From NCBI GenBank assembly GCA_013426805.1, contig JACDZG010000081.1:1-34389 (forward strand): 34,389 nucleotides of DNA, given 5' to 3'. Each line of letters begins with the position of its first letter. Positions within the stretch are counted from its first letter, which is position 1. The notes under the pieces were generated by a model. The model saw only the letters and a program-made list of their open reading frames with translations. It was not told where the DNA came from and ran no database searches. Source of the DNA: Chromatiaceae bacterium (GTDB lineage: Bacteria > Pseudomonadota > Gammaproteobacteria > Chromatiales > Chromatiaceae). Made by a program: the position numbers and the translations under genes. Below, piece after piece: positions 25,469-34,330 of the stretch.

Positions 25469-26621
25469 GCGCATCGCGCTGGTGGCGAGCGACTTCGAGG
25501 ACGGCGGGGTCGAACGCAACTTCACCAACCTCGCCCGCGGACTCGCCCGGCTCGGGGTCGAGACCTGGTTCCTGGTCGGGGACCCGCGGCATGCCTATCT
25601 GCAGGACCTGGACCCGGCCATCCGCATCCTGCCCGTCGCCGCGCCGCGCGTGGAATTTCTGCGCGACTTCATGGCCCGCGAGCGCCCGGATTGGCTGGTC
25701 ACCGGCAAGCTCAAGGACGACCTGGCGGCCCTGACCGCTCGCGCTGCGCTGCCGCCGACGGTCGGGGGCGGCACCCGGCTGGTGGCCGCGGTCGGCACCC
25801 TGATGTCCGGACGCTTCTCCGCGCACCGCTGGAACCCCTTCAAGACCCTGAGCGAGACGCGCCGCATCCGTACCTGTTACCGGCGCCTGGACGGCCTCAC
25901 CGCGGTCTCGCACGCGGTCGCCGACGATCTGCGGCGGACCTTCGGGGTGACGGACGTGCCGATCGCGGTGCTGAACAATCCCATCTGCCCCGATGACCTG
26001 GAAACCCTGGCCGCCGCCCCCTGCACCCACCCCTGGCTGACCGCACCACGGGGCGCCGGACGCCCGCCCGTCATCATCGCCCTGGGCGGACTGCGCAAGG
26101 TCAAGGACTTTGCGACCCTGCTGCGCGCCTTCGCACGCCTGGAGCAGCCGCGGGCGCGACTGCTGATCATCGGCGAGGGTAAGGAACGCGCGCGCCTCGC
26201 CGCGCTCGCCCGCCGACTCGCGATCGACGCGCGACTGGATCTGCCCGGATTCGTCGCCGATCCGTTCCCCTATCTCGCCCGCGCCGACCTGCTGGTGCTG
26301 TCCTCACGGCGGGAGGGCCTGCCCAACGCCCTGGTCGAGGCCATGGCCCTGGGCACCCCCGTGATCGCCACCGACTGCACCGGGGGCGTGCGCGAATTGC
26401 TCCGGAACGGGCAACGCGGCCCCCTGGTCCCGATCGGCAACCCCGCCGCCCTGGCCGCCGCCATCGACGCCGAACTCACCCGGCTCGCCGGCGGGAATCT
26501 GGATCGCGAGACATTGCGGCGGGCCGCGGCGCCGTTCGGGCTGGTGCCCGCGGCAAGGGCCTATCTGGCGTTTTTCCGTTCATTGGCGACGCGCCGGAAC
26601 CCTCTTGACGCTGAACGCTGA
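25458..26621 (+). CDS. family 4 glycosyltransferase
   Basis: This 387-residue GT-B enzyme is the last gene of the overlapping glycan unit. Marks are FEDGGVERNFTNLARGL near the N-terminus, ALGGLRKVKDFATLLRAF at the start of the donor domain, LLIIGEGKERARL and the motif REGLPNALVEAMALGTPVIATD. The ATG at 25458 overlaps the previous stop by 11 nt. Its last 61 nt overlap the end of the convergent PEP-CTERM-like gene, an unusual tail-to-tail overlap. Confidence 0.88.
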   Translation: MGNERIALVASDFEDGGVERNFTNLARGLARLGVETWFLVGDPRHAYLQDLDPAIRILPVAAPRVEFLRDFMARERPDWLVTGKLKDDLAALTARAALPPTVGGGTRLVAAVGTLMSGRFSAHRWNPFKTLSETRRIRTCYRRLDGLTAVSHAVADDLRRTFGVTDVPIAVLNNPICPDDLETLAAAPCTHPWLTAPRGAGRPPVIIALGGLRKVKDFATLLRAFARLEQPRARLLIIGEGKERARLAALARRLAIDARLDLPGFVADPFPYLARADLLVLSSRREGLPNALVEAMALGTPVIATDCTGGVRELLRNGQRGPLVPIGNPAALAAAIDAELTRLAGGNLDRETLRRAAAPFGLVPAARAYLAFFRSLATRRNPLDAER

Positions 26622-27394
26622 CGGCGCAGCGCCAGCGGCAGCGCGCCGACCAGAAGCAAGGCCGTAGGCGGCATGGGAACTGCAGCGAGATCGCTCACCA
26701 TGATTCCCAGCAGATCAGCCCAGCCGCCATCACGGGTGCCGACGGGGACTGACCCGTCAAAGCCCCAGGCGAAATAACCATAACCGCCGGCACCGGATCT
26801 GGCCGTCATGACCGTGGTGCCGTCATAGGGATCGCGGTAGAGATTCAAACCGTCCAGGGGGAAGAACGCGTATGCGTTGATTGCGTCACGCTGGAAAGCA
26901 GCGAGGGTCGCGGGCGCTCCGGCGTAGGGGGTGCCGAGCGCGACATTCGCCTCCAGCGCGTTGTCACCCATACTGCCGGAGCCGGCGAAGCAGTAAACCG
27001 AAATAAAATCGCAAGCCGGGTGAAAAATCGTATTCAACAACCGATAGGCATAGTCGCCCACGGCAATCAGACCGCCCCCGTCGGAGACGAAATCACCCAG
27101 TGCGACGACCGCTTCATGGTCCAGATTCGCCGCGAGATTGCCGTATGTAAGCATCTCGGGAAACAGCACCAGGTCGGCACCGCTCAGACCCGCCGAGACA
27201 TTCGCACCGCTGAGTCCGGAGAAGCGCGACAGTGAATGACCCTCGTTGATCAGCAGGGCCGCGAGCGCATCGGCCGAAGCGGTCGGAGTCCCGGCGGCGA
27301 TCCAGGCCGGGTCGTCATAAAGTGCAATCCGGGCGGCCTGCGGCGCGCCCACAGCGAGCAACGCAAGCAAGCAGGCAATGAGGAAAGGGAACAT
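26561..27394 (-). CDS. exported protein with PEP-CTERM-like C-terminal sorting signal
   Basis: This 277-residue protein begins with a signal peptide (MFPFLIACLLALLAVGAPQA). The mature part may adopt a ThuA/glutamine-amidotransferase-like fold: it contains a strand LSGADLVLFPEM, then LGDFVSDGGGLIAVGD and two cysteines in HPACDFISVYCFAG. Near the end is VPMPPTALLLVGALPLALRRQR, matching the PEP-CTERM plan of proline motif, membrane helix and arginine cluster, but 17 further residues follow. The family is processed by exosortase in the inner membrane; no exosortase gene is in the window. The ATG at 27394 is preceded by AGGAG, which decides it over an in-frame start at 27463. Convergent with the last glycosyltransferase. 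Confidence 0.7.
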   Translation of the reverse strand: MFPFLIACLLALLAVGAPQAARIALYDDPAWIAAGTPTASADALAALLINEGHSLSRFSGLSGANVSAGLSGADLVLFPEMLTYGNLAANLDHEAVVALGDFVSDGGGLIAVGDYAYRLLNTIFHPACDFISVYCFAGSGSMGDNALEANVALGTPYAGAPATLAAFQRDAINAYAFFPLDGLNLYRDPYDGTTVMTARSGAGGYGYFAWGFDGSVPVGTRDGGWADLLGIMVSDLAAVPMPPTALLLVGALPLALRRQRSASRGFRRVANERKNAR

Positions 27395-27487
27395 GAGGGC
27401 GATCTCCTGATCTGGATCGGCTCCGCTGCGCGAGGACGCTCCGCACCGGTTCGTCGCGCACATCGGTCTGGACGACGATGTTCGGAT

Positions 27488-27787
27488 CTACCGTGGACTG
27501 GCGGCCTTCACTGCGCTTTCCCTGTCAGCCCTCGCCCGGTCCTCGGCAGCGTGCGCCTGCTTGATGGCCTCCGCGGCCTCCGCCTCAGCCTTGTCGCGGG
27601 CAAGCATATTGGCTTGGGTGCGATTCGCATGAAATTTATCGTCCGCGGCAGTGGCCTCGTCCATCGTCATGCGTTTGTAGTCTTGAGCGGCGGCCGCCTC
27701 GTCCGTGGCGGTCTGGGCGCAGAGTGCGCTGGTCAGGGAGAGCGTCATGGCCGCGGCCAAGGTGACGATTACATGCTTCATTGACAC
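27488..27787 (-). CDS. small exported Ala-rich, probably helical protein
   Basis: This 99-residue protein has a signal peptide (KHVIVTLAAAMTLSLTSALCAQ), with cleavage likely after the alanine before Q. The mature part, about 75 residues, is rich in Ala, Asp, Glu, Lys and Arg (EAEAAEAIKQAHAAEDRARAD) and should form a long helix or coiled coil. No family was recognised. The GTG at 27787 has GGAG 9 nt upstream; the ATG at 27781 is the alternative. It lies 93 bp upstream of the PEP-CTERM-like gene on the same strand. Confidence 0.6.
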   Translation of the reverse strand: MSMKHVIVTLAAAMTLSLTSALCAQTATDEAAAAQDYKRMTMDEATAADDKFHANRTQANMLARDKAEAEAAEAIKQAHAAEDRARADRESAVKAASPR

Positions 27788-27882
27788 TTGCTGTTGCTCC
27801 AGGGATCAGGCAGAAATTGCCTTAGATCGGTATGGCAAGTATAGCCTTCGCACCTGGGATGCGGACATCGACTTACCGTCAA

Positions 27883-27901
27883 GGCGGGTTTGAAACCCGC
27901 C
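27883..27901. repeat. REP-like palindrome (GGCGGGTTT type), copy 1
   Basis: Perfect 9-bp arms GGCGGGTTT and AAACCCGCC surround one central base. A second copy lies at 28579-28601 on the other side of the marR gene. Likely a dispersed REP-type element. Confidence 0.65.
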
Positions 27902-27998
27902 CTTAGGTGCAGCTATCGCGTTCGACGCCCTTAACAACTGCTCAGGAAACTTCGTGGATACCGGTCGAAGCGCCGAAGGAGGGAAAAGCGGCGGAAGA

Positions 27999-28018
27999 TT
28001 GCATACCACGCTATGCAA
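27999..28018. promoter_or_regulatory. inverted-repeat operator of the MarR-family gene
   Basis: A perfect inverted repeat, TTGCATA and TATGCAA, is separated by 6 bp, and its end is 16 bp before the marR ATG. Arm length, spacing and position fit a MarR dimer site, so the gene probably represses itself. The AT-rich arms stand out from the GC-rich surroundings. I did not find another copy in front of a different gene in the window, though this was not an exhaustive search. Confidence 0.6.
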
Positions 28019-28034
28019 GTGCTATTTAGTGGGT

Positions 28035-28460
28035 ATGAGCTTCAGCAAAGACGACTCGGCGGGCTATCTCGCCAACCATCTGGCACGGCTGTTCGCGCGC
28101 GCACTGCAGGCGCGCATCAAGCCGCTCGGTCTGAGCACCGGAACCTTTCCGGCGCTGTTGGTGCTGTGGGAGGACGACGGCCTGACCCAGCGCGAGCTGA
28201 TCGAGCGCCTGGACATCGAGCAGCCCACCATGGCCAACACCCTGACGCGCATGGAGCGTGACGGGCTGATCCAGCGCCGCCAGGACCCCACCGACGGGCG
28301 AGCCCAACGTATCTGGCTGACGGAACCGGCGCGCGCACTCGAAGGCGTGGCGACGGCGGCGGCCGAGGCGGTGAACGCCCAAGCGCTGGCGGGGCTCGCG
28401 GCGGACGAGCGCGTGGTCTTCCTCGGACTGATCCGCCAGGTCATCGCTGGCCTGCAATGA
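28035..28460 (+). CDS. MarR-family transcriptional regulator
   Basis: This 141-residue winged-helix regulator likely acts as a dimer that releases DNA on binding a small molecule or on oxidation. The helix-turn-helix lies at about residues 50-75 (LTQRELIERLDIEQPTMANT), followed by the family's typical RMERDGLIQRRQDPTDGRA with the wing (about 76-96). There are no cysteines, so a thiol switch is unlikely. The frame is open from 27954, but the ATG at 28035 gives the normal length and leaves the operator-like repeat upstream. It has no co-directional close partner; REP-like palindromes flank it on both sides, so its target genes beyond itself are unknown. Confidence 0.87.
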   Translation: MSFSKDDSAGYLANHLARLFARALQARIKPLGLSTGTFPALLVLWEDDGLTQRELIERLDIEQPTMANTLTRMERDGLIQRRQDPTDGRAQRIWLTEPARALEGVATAAAEAVNAQALAGLAADERVVFLGLIRQVIAGLQ

Positions 28461-28578
28461 CCCCCGCGGGGCCGCGATGACCCGGTGCGGACCTTGGGCC
28501 GGCGGCGTGCCGATCAACCGGACCTGACCAACAGGTCATGTCGGGTGACATGCGTGTCCAACCCGATAGCCGGATGTC

Positions 28579-28601
28579 GGGGCGGGTTTCAAACCCGCCC
28601 C
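28579..28601. repeat. REP-like palindrome (GGCGGGTTT type), copy 2
   Basis: The arms extend to 11 bp here (GGGGCGGGTTT and AAACCCGCCCC) around one central base. The core is the same as in the copy at 27883-27901. It sits between marR and pta and could also end the marR transcript. Confidence 0.65.
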
Positions 28602-28730
28602 TACGCCCACGCCATGTCCGGACATCAGGCACGAAGGCGATAAACACCGGCGCGCACGGCAGCAGACCCGCTACACTCAAGGCTGGCAGGTAGGCATCCG
28701 CCATACTCGCCGCAATCGAGACTTGATCCC

Positions 28731-30782
28731 ATGAACTCCAGCTTCACGCAGACTTTCCTTGTGACACCGGTTCGGCAGGGCGTGGGGCTGACATCAGCAG
28801 CGCTGGGAATCGTGCGCGCCCTGCAGCGACTCGGCGTTGAGGTCGGATTCGTCAAACCAATCGCCCAGGAACAAGAAGACAACTCGGATCATTTCGCCAG
28901 GGAGATCTTTCAGATCCCGGTACCCGCGGCGCTTGCGCTGGCCGACTCGGCAGAACGGATCGCCGCCAACCAGACCAGCCAACTGCTCGAGGACGTGGTG
29001 GCTCTATGCATGAACGCGAGCACGGGTGTCGGCGTTCTCGTCGTGGAGGGACTGCACACTGACGCGGAGCACCCGTTCGCGTCGCAACTGAATGTCGATC
29101 TGGCGCGCAGCCTCAAGGCCGAGGTCGTGCTGGTCGCCGACGCCTCACTGCCGCAGGCCGTCACCGAATCACGCCTGGCGGCCAGTCAGTTCGCAAACGA
29201 GGATTGCCGCGTGGCCGGGGTCATCTTCAACAAGGCTCCCGAGCGTTTCGACCCGGTGTTGGCCCAGAACAAGCTCGGACAGGTCCGCATCTGGGGCGTG
29301 GTTCCGGAAAACCCCATCCTGCGCGCACCGCGGACCCTGGACATCGCACAGCACCTGCATGCCGACCTGGTCTGGCGGGGCGAACTCGATACCCGCCGCG
29401 TCACCGAGTTCGTGACCGCCGCGCGGTCCGTCGCCGAAGTGATCCCGCGACTGCGTCCAGGGGTGCTGGTGATCACCTCCGGTGACCGGGACGACGTGAT
29501 TCTGGCCTGCGCGCTGGCGGCCAGCCGCGGCATCGAACTCGCCGGAATCTTGCTCACCCACGCCAGCGCGATTGCCCCGCGGGTCATGGAATTCGCCGGC
29601 CCGGCACTGACGTCCGGGCTGCCGATCCTGGGCTCCGACGATGACAGTTATGGAACAGCGCGCCAGGTCAGCCATATTCCACGAACGGTCCCCAAGGATG
29701 ACATCGCGCGTATGAACACCGTGCTCGATTGCGTGGCCGAGCATCTGGACGCCGAGACGATTTCAGCCGCCTTTCACCTGCGGGAAAATACCAAACTCTC
29801 GCCGCCGGCCTTTCGTTATCAACTCATTCAGAAGGCCCGTGCCGCGCAACAACGCATCGTCCTGCCGGAGGGGGAAGAGCCCCGCACCCTGCGCGCCGCC
29901 GCGATCTGCGAGGCGAAGGGAATTGCCCACTGCGTGCTCTTAGGCAAGCGTGAAGCCATTGAGATGGTCGCGGCCGCCCAAGGCATCACCCTGCCGGCCG
30001 GCCTGGAAATACTGGATCCCGACACCATCCGCGTCGACTATGTCGATGCCATGGTGGCGTTGCGCAAGGCCAAGGGCCTGACGCCGACCCAAGCGCTCGA
30101 ACAGCTCGAAGATGTCGTCGTCGTCGGCACGATGATGCTCGCGGTCGGCGATGTGGACGGTCTGGTTTCGGGCGCAGTGCACACCACCGCCAGCACGGTA
30201 CGTCCAGCCATGCAGTTGATCAAGACCGCGCCCGGTGCGTCGATTGTCTCATCGGTCTTTTTCATGCTCATGCCGGACCAGGTGCTGGTCTATGGCGACT
30301 GCGCCATCAATCCGGACCCCACGGCGGATCAGTTGGCCGAGATCGCCCAACAGAGCGCGGACAGTGCCGCCGCATTCGGCATCACACCCAAGGTAGCGAT
30401 GATCAGCTACAGCACCGGTTTGTCGGGAACCGGCGATGACGTGAACAAGGTGCGGATGGCTACCGAAATCGCCCATGCGAAGTACCCGGATCTGGTGCTC
30501 GATGGCCCGTTGCAGTACGACGCGGCCTCAACCGCCGACGTGGGGCGGCAGAAAGCGCCGGGCAGCCTGGTGGCTGGGCAGGCGACCGTCTTTATCTTTC
30601 CCGACCTGAACACCGGCAACACCACCTACAAAGCCGTGCAGCGTAGCGCCAACGTCGTGTCGGTCGGCCCGATGCTGCAAGGGTTGCGCAAGCCCGTCAA
30701 TGATCTTTCGCGCGGCGCCCTGGTGGATGACATCGTCTTCACGATTGCCCTGACGGCGATACAAGCGCAACAGACTCCGTAA
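28731..30782 (+). CDS. pta: phosphate acetyltransferase (long, two-domain form)
   Basis: This 683-residue cytosolic enzyme interconverts acetyl-CoA plus phosphate with acetyl phosphate plus CoA. The N-terminal third is the BioD/CobB-like regulatory domain (QGVGLTSAALGIVRALQRLGV; VVEGLHTD). A central DRTGG-type domain follows (about 215-330). The C-terminal catalytic domain (about 365-683) has VLPEGEEPRTLRAA, TASTVRPAMQLIKTAPG, YGDCAINPDPTADQLAEIA and [17 protein letters not shown]. Length is normal for gammaproteobacterial Pta. The partner ackA is not in the window. Its last 255 nt are overlapped on the opposite strand by the ATPase frame. Confidence 0.93.
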   Translation: MNSSFTQTFLVTPVRQGVGLTSAALGIVRALQRLGVEVGFVKPIAQEQEDNSDHFAREIFQIPVPAALALADSAERIAANQTSQLLEDVVALCMNASTGVGVLVVEGLHTDAEHPFASQLNVDLARSLKAEVVLVADASLPQAVTESRLAASQFANEDCRVAGVIFNKAPERFDPVLAQNKLGQVRIWGVVPENPILRAPRTLDIAQHLHADLVWRGELDTRRVTEFVTAARSVAEVIPRLRPGVLVITSGDRDDVILACALAASRGIELAGILLTHASAIAPRVMEFAGPALTSGLPILGSDDDSYGTARQVSHIPRTVPKDDIARMNTVLDCVAEHLDAETISAAFHLRENTKLSPPAFRYQLIQKARAAQQRIVLPEGEEPRTLRAAAICEAKGIAHCVLLGKREAIEMVAAAQGITLPAGLEILDPDTIRVDYVDAMVALRKAKGLTPTQALEQLEDVVVVGTMMLAVGDVDGLVSGAVHTTASTVRPAMQLIKTAPGASIVSSVFFMLMPDQVLVYGDCAINPDPTADQLAEIAQQSADSAAAFGITPKVAMISYSTGLSGTGDDVNKVRMATEIAHAKYPDLVLDGPLQYDAASTADVGRQKAPGSLVAGQATVFIFPDLNTGNTTYKAVQRSANVVSVGPMLQGLRKPVNDLSRGALVDDIVFTIALTAIQAQQTP

Positions 30783-33700
30783 CCTTGGCGTGATCAGACG
30801 ACCGGCCGGACGCGGACTTGGCTTGGGCCTGAGCCACCGGACCACCGCCTTCTCACTCTCGATCAACAGAAAGATGCCGATGCCGACGCCAATCGGCAGC
30901 AGCCAGTCGCGCGCGGCGAGCGCAGCGGTGTGGAACCAGAGGTTCATGACCGGCACATAGACGAACAGGCCTTGCAGCAGAATGAGCACCCCGACCGCAA
31001 TCCAGACCGCCGGATTGGTAAACCATAGCCGCGGCCGCAGGCTCGATTCGTACAGTGAGCGGCAGTTGAACAGGAAGCCGACCTGCCCCAGCACCAGGGT
31101 ATTGACGGCCATGGTCTGCGCTTGAGCGACCGCCAGGCCCTGCCCGCGCTCGAACAGGAAGACGGCGATGGTCGCCCCGCCGATCAGCAGCGACACCAGG
31201 CCGACGCGCCACAGCAGCAGGCGTTCGAGGATGGGCGCATCCGGACGGCGCGGCGGGCGCTGCATCAGCCCCGCCTCCGCGGGCTCGAAGACCAGCGCGA
31301 GCGACAGAGTCACCGCGACCACCATGTTCACCCAAAGGATCTGCACGGGCGCGAGCGGCAGGGCAAAGCCGAACAGCACCGCAACCAGGATGACCAATGC
31401 CTGGGCGCCATTGGTCGGCAGCAGGAAGTAGATCGATTTACGCAGGTTGTCATAGATGGTGCGACCCTGTTCCACCGCGTGCTCGATCGAGGCGAAGTTG
31501 TCGTCGGCCAGCACGATCGCGGCCGCTTCCTTGGTCGCCTCGGTGCCCTTGATGCCCATGGCCACACCCACGTCGGCACGCTTGATGGCAGGGGCATCAT
31601 TCACCCCGTCGCCGGTCATGGCCACGACCTCGCCGTTGGCCTGCAGCGCCTGCACCAGACGCAGCTTGTGCTGCGGACTGGTCCGGGCGAAGACGTCGTA
31701 GTTCTGCACGATCTGGCGCAAGGTCGCGTCGTCGGCAGCCTCCAGTTCGGCCCCGGTCACCGCCCGGCGGCCATCTCCGATACCCATCTCCCGACCGATG
31801 GCGATCGCGGTACCGGGATGATCCCCGGTGATCATCTTCACGCGGATGCCGGCCTGCCGGAAGGCAGCGATCGCCGCGACCGCTTCCGGATGCGGCGGGT
31901 CGACGATACCGACCAGACCCAGGAAGACCAGACCCCCAGCGAGATCGGCGGGCGTCAGCTCGGTCTTGCCGTCCGCGGGCGTGCCCACGGCGGCAGCCAG
32001 CACCCGCAGCCCCTGGGTGCTCAGCGCATCGACTTGACCGTTCCAGAAGTCGCTGTCAAGCGGCTCGCGGCCGCCATCGGCGGTACCTTGGCTGGTGCAG
32101 CGCTCCAACAGTCGGCCGGGCGCTCCTTTCACGAGAATCCGCAACCCCGTGCGCGGCACCTGATTGAGCGTGGCCATGAGCTTGGACGTCGAATCGAAGG
32201 GAATGATCGCCAGACGGCCGGCTTTGCCCGGCGCGAAACCGGCCTTGCGCGCCAGGGTGCAGAGCGCGCCCTCGGTCGGCTCGCCGACGACTTTCCAGCG
32301 GCCGTCCTCCTCGGTGATCGCGGCATCGTTACAGAGCGCCATGACCTCGACCAACGCCAGCAGGTCCGGGGTCTCGGCCAGCGCGACCGCGTGCCCCCCG
32401 TGCCGGACCAGGCCGTCCGGGGCATAGCCGACCCCCGACACCTGGTACTGGGCGACGCGGGTAACGACATGCCGCACCGTCATCTCGTTGCGGGTCAGGG
32501 TGCCGGTCTTGTCCGTGCAGATCACGGTCACCGATCCCAGGGTTTCCACCGCCGGGAGGCGACGGGTGATGGCATTACGGCGCGCCATCCGCTGCACCCC
32601 CAGCGCCAGCGTGATCGTCAGGATGGCCGGCAGACCCTCCGGGATGGCGGCGACGGCAAAGCCGATCGCGGCCATGACGAGCTCGCCCAGCGGCAAGTCG
32701 TGAAACTGCCAGCCGATCAGAAACATGCCTGCCGCCATGGCGACGATCACGACCGCCAGCACGCGGCCGAAAGCGGCCATCTGCCGGGTCAGCGGAGTGG
32801 AGAGGGTCTCCACCTCCGCGATCATCCGGCCGATCCGCCCTAACTCGGTGTGCGGCCCGGTGCCCGTGACGACCCCGGACCCGGAGCCGGCCGCGACCAA
32901 CGTGCCCGCATAGGCCAGGCCGCGCCGGTCGCCGATTCCAGCCGACAGATCCACCGGGTCGGTGTCCTTGTCGGCGGGCATCGACTCGCCGGTCAGCGCG
33001 GACTCGTCGATGCGCAGACCGGCGGCCTCGCTCAGGCGCAGATCGGCGGGCACCCGGTCACCGGCGACCAGCCGCACGCTGTCACCCGGCACCAGGTCGG
33101 CCGCGTCGAGTTGGATCCACCGGCCATCGCGCCGACACCGGGCGCGCAACGCGAGCAGTGTGCGAATCCCCGCCAATGCCTGCTCGGCCCTGCCATCCTG
33201 AATGAACCCGATAACGGCATTGATGAGCGTGACCGCGAGAATCACCCCCGTATCGACCCACTGCCCCAACAGCGCCGTCGCCAGTGCGCCGGCGAGCAGG
33301 ATGTAGATGAGGCTATCATTGAAATGCTTGAAGAAGCGCTTGACTGGCCCATCCTGGGGCGCGGCTTGCAGCCGATTGGCACCGACCGCGGCCAGGCGTT
33401 TGGCTGCCTCGGCGTCGGAGAGGCCTTCGGGCCGACTGTGCAGGGCCTTGAAGACCTCAGCAAAGGGCAGTGCATGCGGCGCGCCGACGCCAAGCCCGGC
33501 GAGCGGGGCCGCCGGTTCGCGCGCCAAGGCGCGGGCGTCGTGGAAATCGAAGCGATAGAGCAGCAGGAGTGCGATCAGCACCCCACCCAGGAACCAGTCT
33601 GGTCCGATTAGCCACAGCACGAAGGGGACAGCCAGGATGAACACCCGCGTGCCCCGGTTGTAATAGTCGCCGGCGCGATCCAGGGTATCGGCAATGGGTT

Positions 33701-34190
33701 GGGCCGGGGGACCGTTAAAGAACCCGTCCGGCAAATTGATGACGAAGCCGGCTTGGTTGTAGTAGCGCAAGGCCAACAGGAACTGCATGAATCCGGCAAA
33801 AAAGAGTGCCGCGAGCAGCAACAGTTTGACGCGCACGGTGTCCACATTACTCGGTATCCAGCTCAGCGCCTGCGATGGCTCCGCCACATCGAGTCCGCCG
33901 AACGTCACGCTGATGATCCCCAGGCCGATCAGGATGCAAGTCGACGCAAACAAGCTTGTGGACATCACCCAGTTGCGCAGCGTCGCGATCGCCAGCGCGT
34001 CCTTACTGCCGGCACGCACACTCTCGATCCAGGCCCGACGCAGCCGATTGGATCGGCCCTGATGCGTGCACTCGGGGTGGCGGCGGGAGACGCCGCTCGA
34101 ATAGAGCATGTAGCCGACCAGGAGCACGATGCACAAGGCGTCGAGGCCCCAAATCCATGGCAGCCTCGCGAACTCGGAGAACGCTGTCAC
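30528..34190 (-). CDS. DUF599-like domain fused to a P-type cation-transporting ATPase
   Basis: This is a 1220-residue inner-membrane protein. Residues about 1-215 resemble DUF599 membrane proteins: [51 protein letters not shown] and [19 protein letters not shown] complete P2-type ATPase follows from about 240: N-terminal domain [24 protein letters not shown] at 400-403, PEGL at 517-520, phosphorylation site DKTGT at 560-564, GDGVND at 860-865 and a C-terminal membrane block. The ion is uncertain; the PEGL plan resembles Ca2+ or Na+/K+ type pumps. The normal family end is near residue 1120; the last 84 residues lie antisense to pta and are probably not conserved. The GTG start overlaps the lipoprotein stop. 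Confidence 0.8.
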   Translation of the reverse strand: MTAFSEFARLPWIWGLDALCIVLLVGYMLYSSGVSRRHPECTHQGRSNRLRRAWIESVRAGSKDALAIATLRNWVMSTSLFASTCILIGLGIISVTFGGLDVAEPSQALSWIPSNVDTVRVKLLLLAALFFAGFMQFLLALRYYNQAGFVINLPDGFFNGPPAQPIADTLDRAGDYYNRGTRVFILAVPFVLWLIGPDWFLGGVLIALLLLYRFDFHDARALAREPAAPLAGLGVGAPHALPFAEVFKALHSRPEGLSDAEAAKRLAAVGANRLQAAPQDGPVKRFFKHFNDSLIYILLAGALATALLGQWVDTGVILAVTLINAVIGFIQDGRAEQALAGIRTLLALRARCRRDGRWIQLDAADLVPGDSVRLVAGDRVPADLRLSEAAGLRIDESALTGESMPADKDTDPVDLSAGIGDRRGLAYAGTLVAAGSGSGVVTGTGPHTELGRIGRMIAEVETLSTPLTRQMAAFGRVLAVVIVAMAAGMFLIGWQFHDLPLGELVMAAIGFAVAAIPEGLPAILTITLALGVQRMARRNAITRRLPAVETLGSVTVICTDKTGTLTRNEMTVRHVVTRVAQYQVSGVGYAPDGLVRHGGHAVALAETPDLLALVEVMALCNDAAITEEDGRWKVVGEPTEGALCTLARKAGFAPGKAGRLAIIPFDSTSKLMATLNQVPRTGLRILVKGAPGRLLERCTSQGTADGGREPLDSDFWNGQVDALSTQGLRVLAAAVGTPADGKTELTPADLAGGLVFLGLVGIVDPPHPEAVAAIAAFRQAGIRVKMITGDHPGTAIAIGREMGIGDGRRAVTGAELEAADDATLRQIVQNYDVFARTSPQHKLRLVQALQANGEVVAMTGDGVNDAPAIKRADVGVAMGIKGTEATKEAAAIVLADDNFASIEHAVEQGRTIYDNLRKSIYFLLPTNGAQALVILVAVLFGFALPLAPVQILWVNMVVAVTLSLALVFEPAEAGLMQRPPRRPDAPILERLLLWRVGLVSLLIGGATIAVFLFERGQGLAVAQAQTMAVNTLVLGQVGFLFNCRSLYESSLRPRLWFTNPAVWIAVGVLILLQGLFVYVPVMNLWFHTAALAARDWLLPIGVGIGIFLLIESEKAVVRWLRPKPSPRPAGRLITPRLRSLLRLYRRQGNREDDVIHQGAARKIIDGLAQPLQHRADRHDVGATLHGFVGGVAGVQVGKDKDGRLPSHQAARRFLPPHVGG

Positions 34191-34330
34191 ATCTTGCTCT
34201 TGACGTGTTCAGCCGAATTGCTGACGGCCTGACCGCCCCGTTGGATATCCTTGCCGGCACCCGCCATGGTATTGCAGCCAAGCAACCCGACGATCGTGAT
34301 CAGACACATCAGAGTGAAGAGCTTTCCCAT
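34187..34330 (-). CDS. entericidin-like small lipoprotein
   Basis: This 47-residue protein reads MGKLFTLMCLITIVGLLGCN, a lipoprotein signal with lipobox LLGC and Cys19 as the acylation site. A short mature peptide follows: NTMAGAGKDIQRGGQAVSNS and a lysine-rich end. The MAGAGKDIQxGGxAxxxxA pattern is typical of the entericidin A/B family, small envelope lipoproteins tied to stress or programmed death in Escherichia coli. It would be matured by Lnt, also encoded in this window. The last 4 nt overlap the ATPase start (GTGA), implying translational coupling. The upstream bases to the window end are AT-rich and probably hold the promoter. Confidence 0.85.
   Translation of the reverse strand: MGKLFTLMCLITIVGLLGCNTMAGAGKDIQRGGQAVSNSAEHVKSKM

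Noticed and set aside
31122-32843. 573-codon plus-strand open frame opposite the P-type ATPase
   Set aside because: Composition (high Arg, His, Gln, Gly) is typical of a GC-rich antisense shadow, and the minus strand carries all ATPase motifs.
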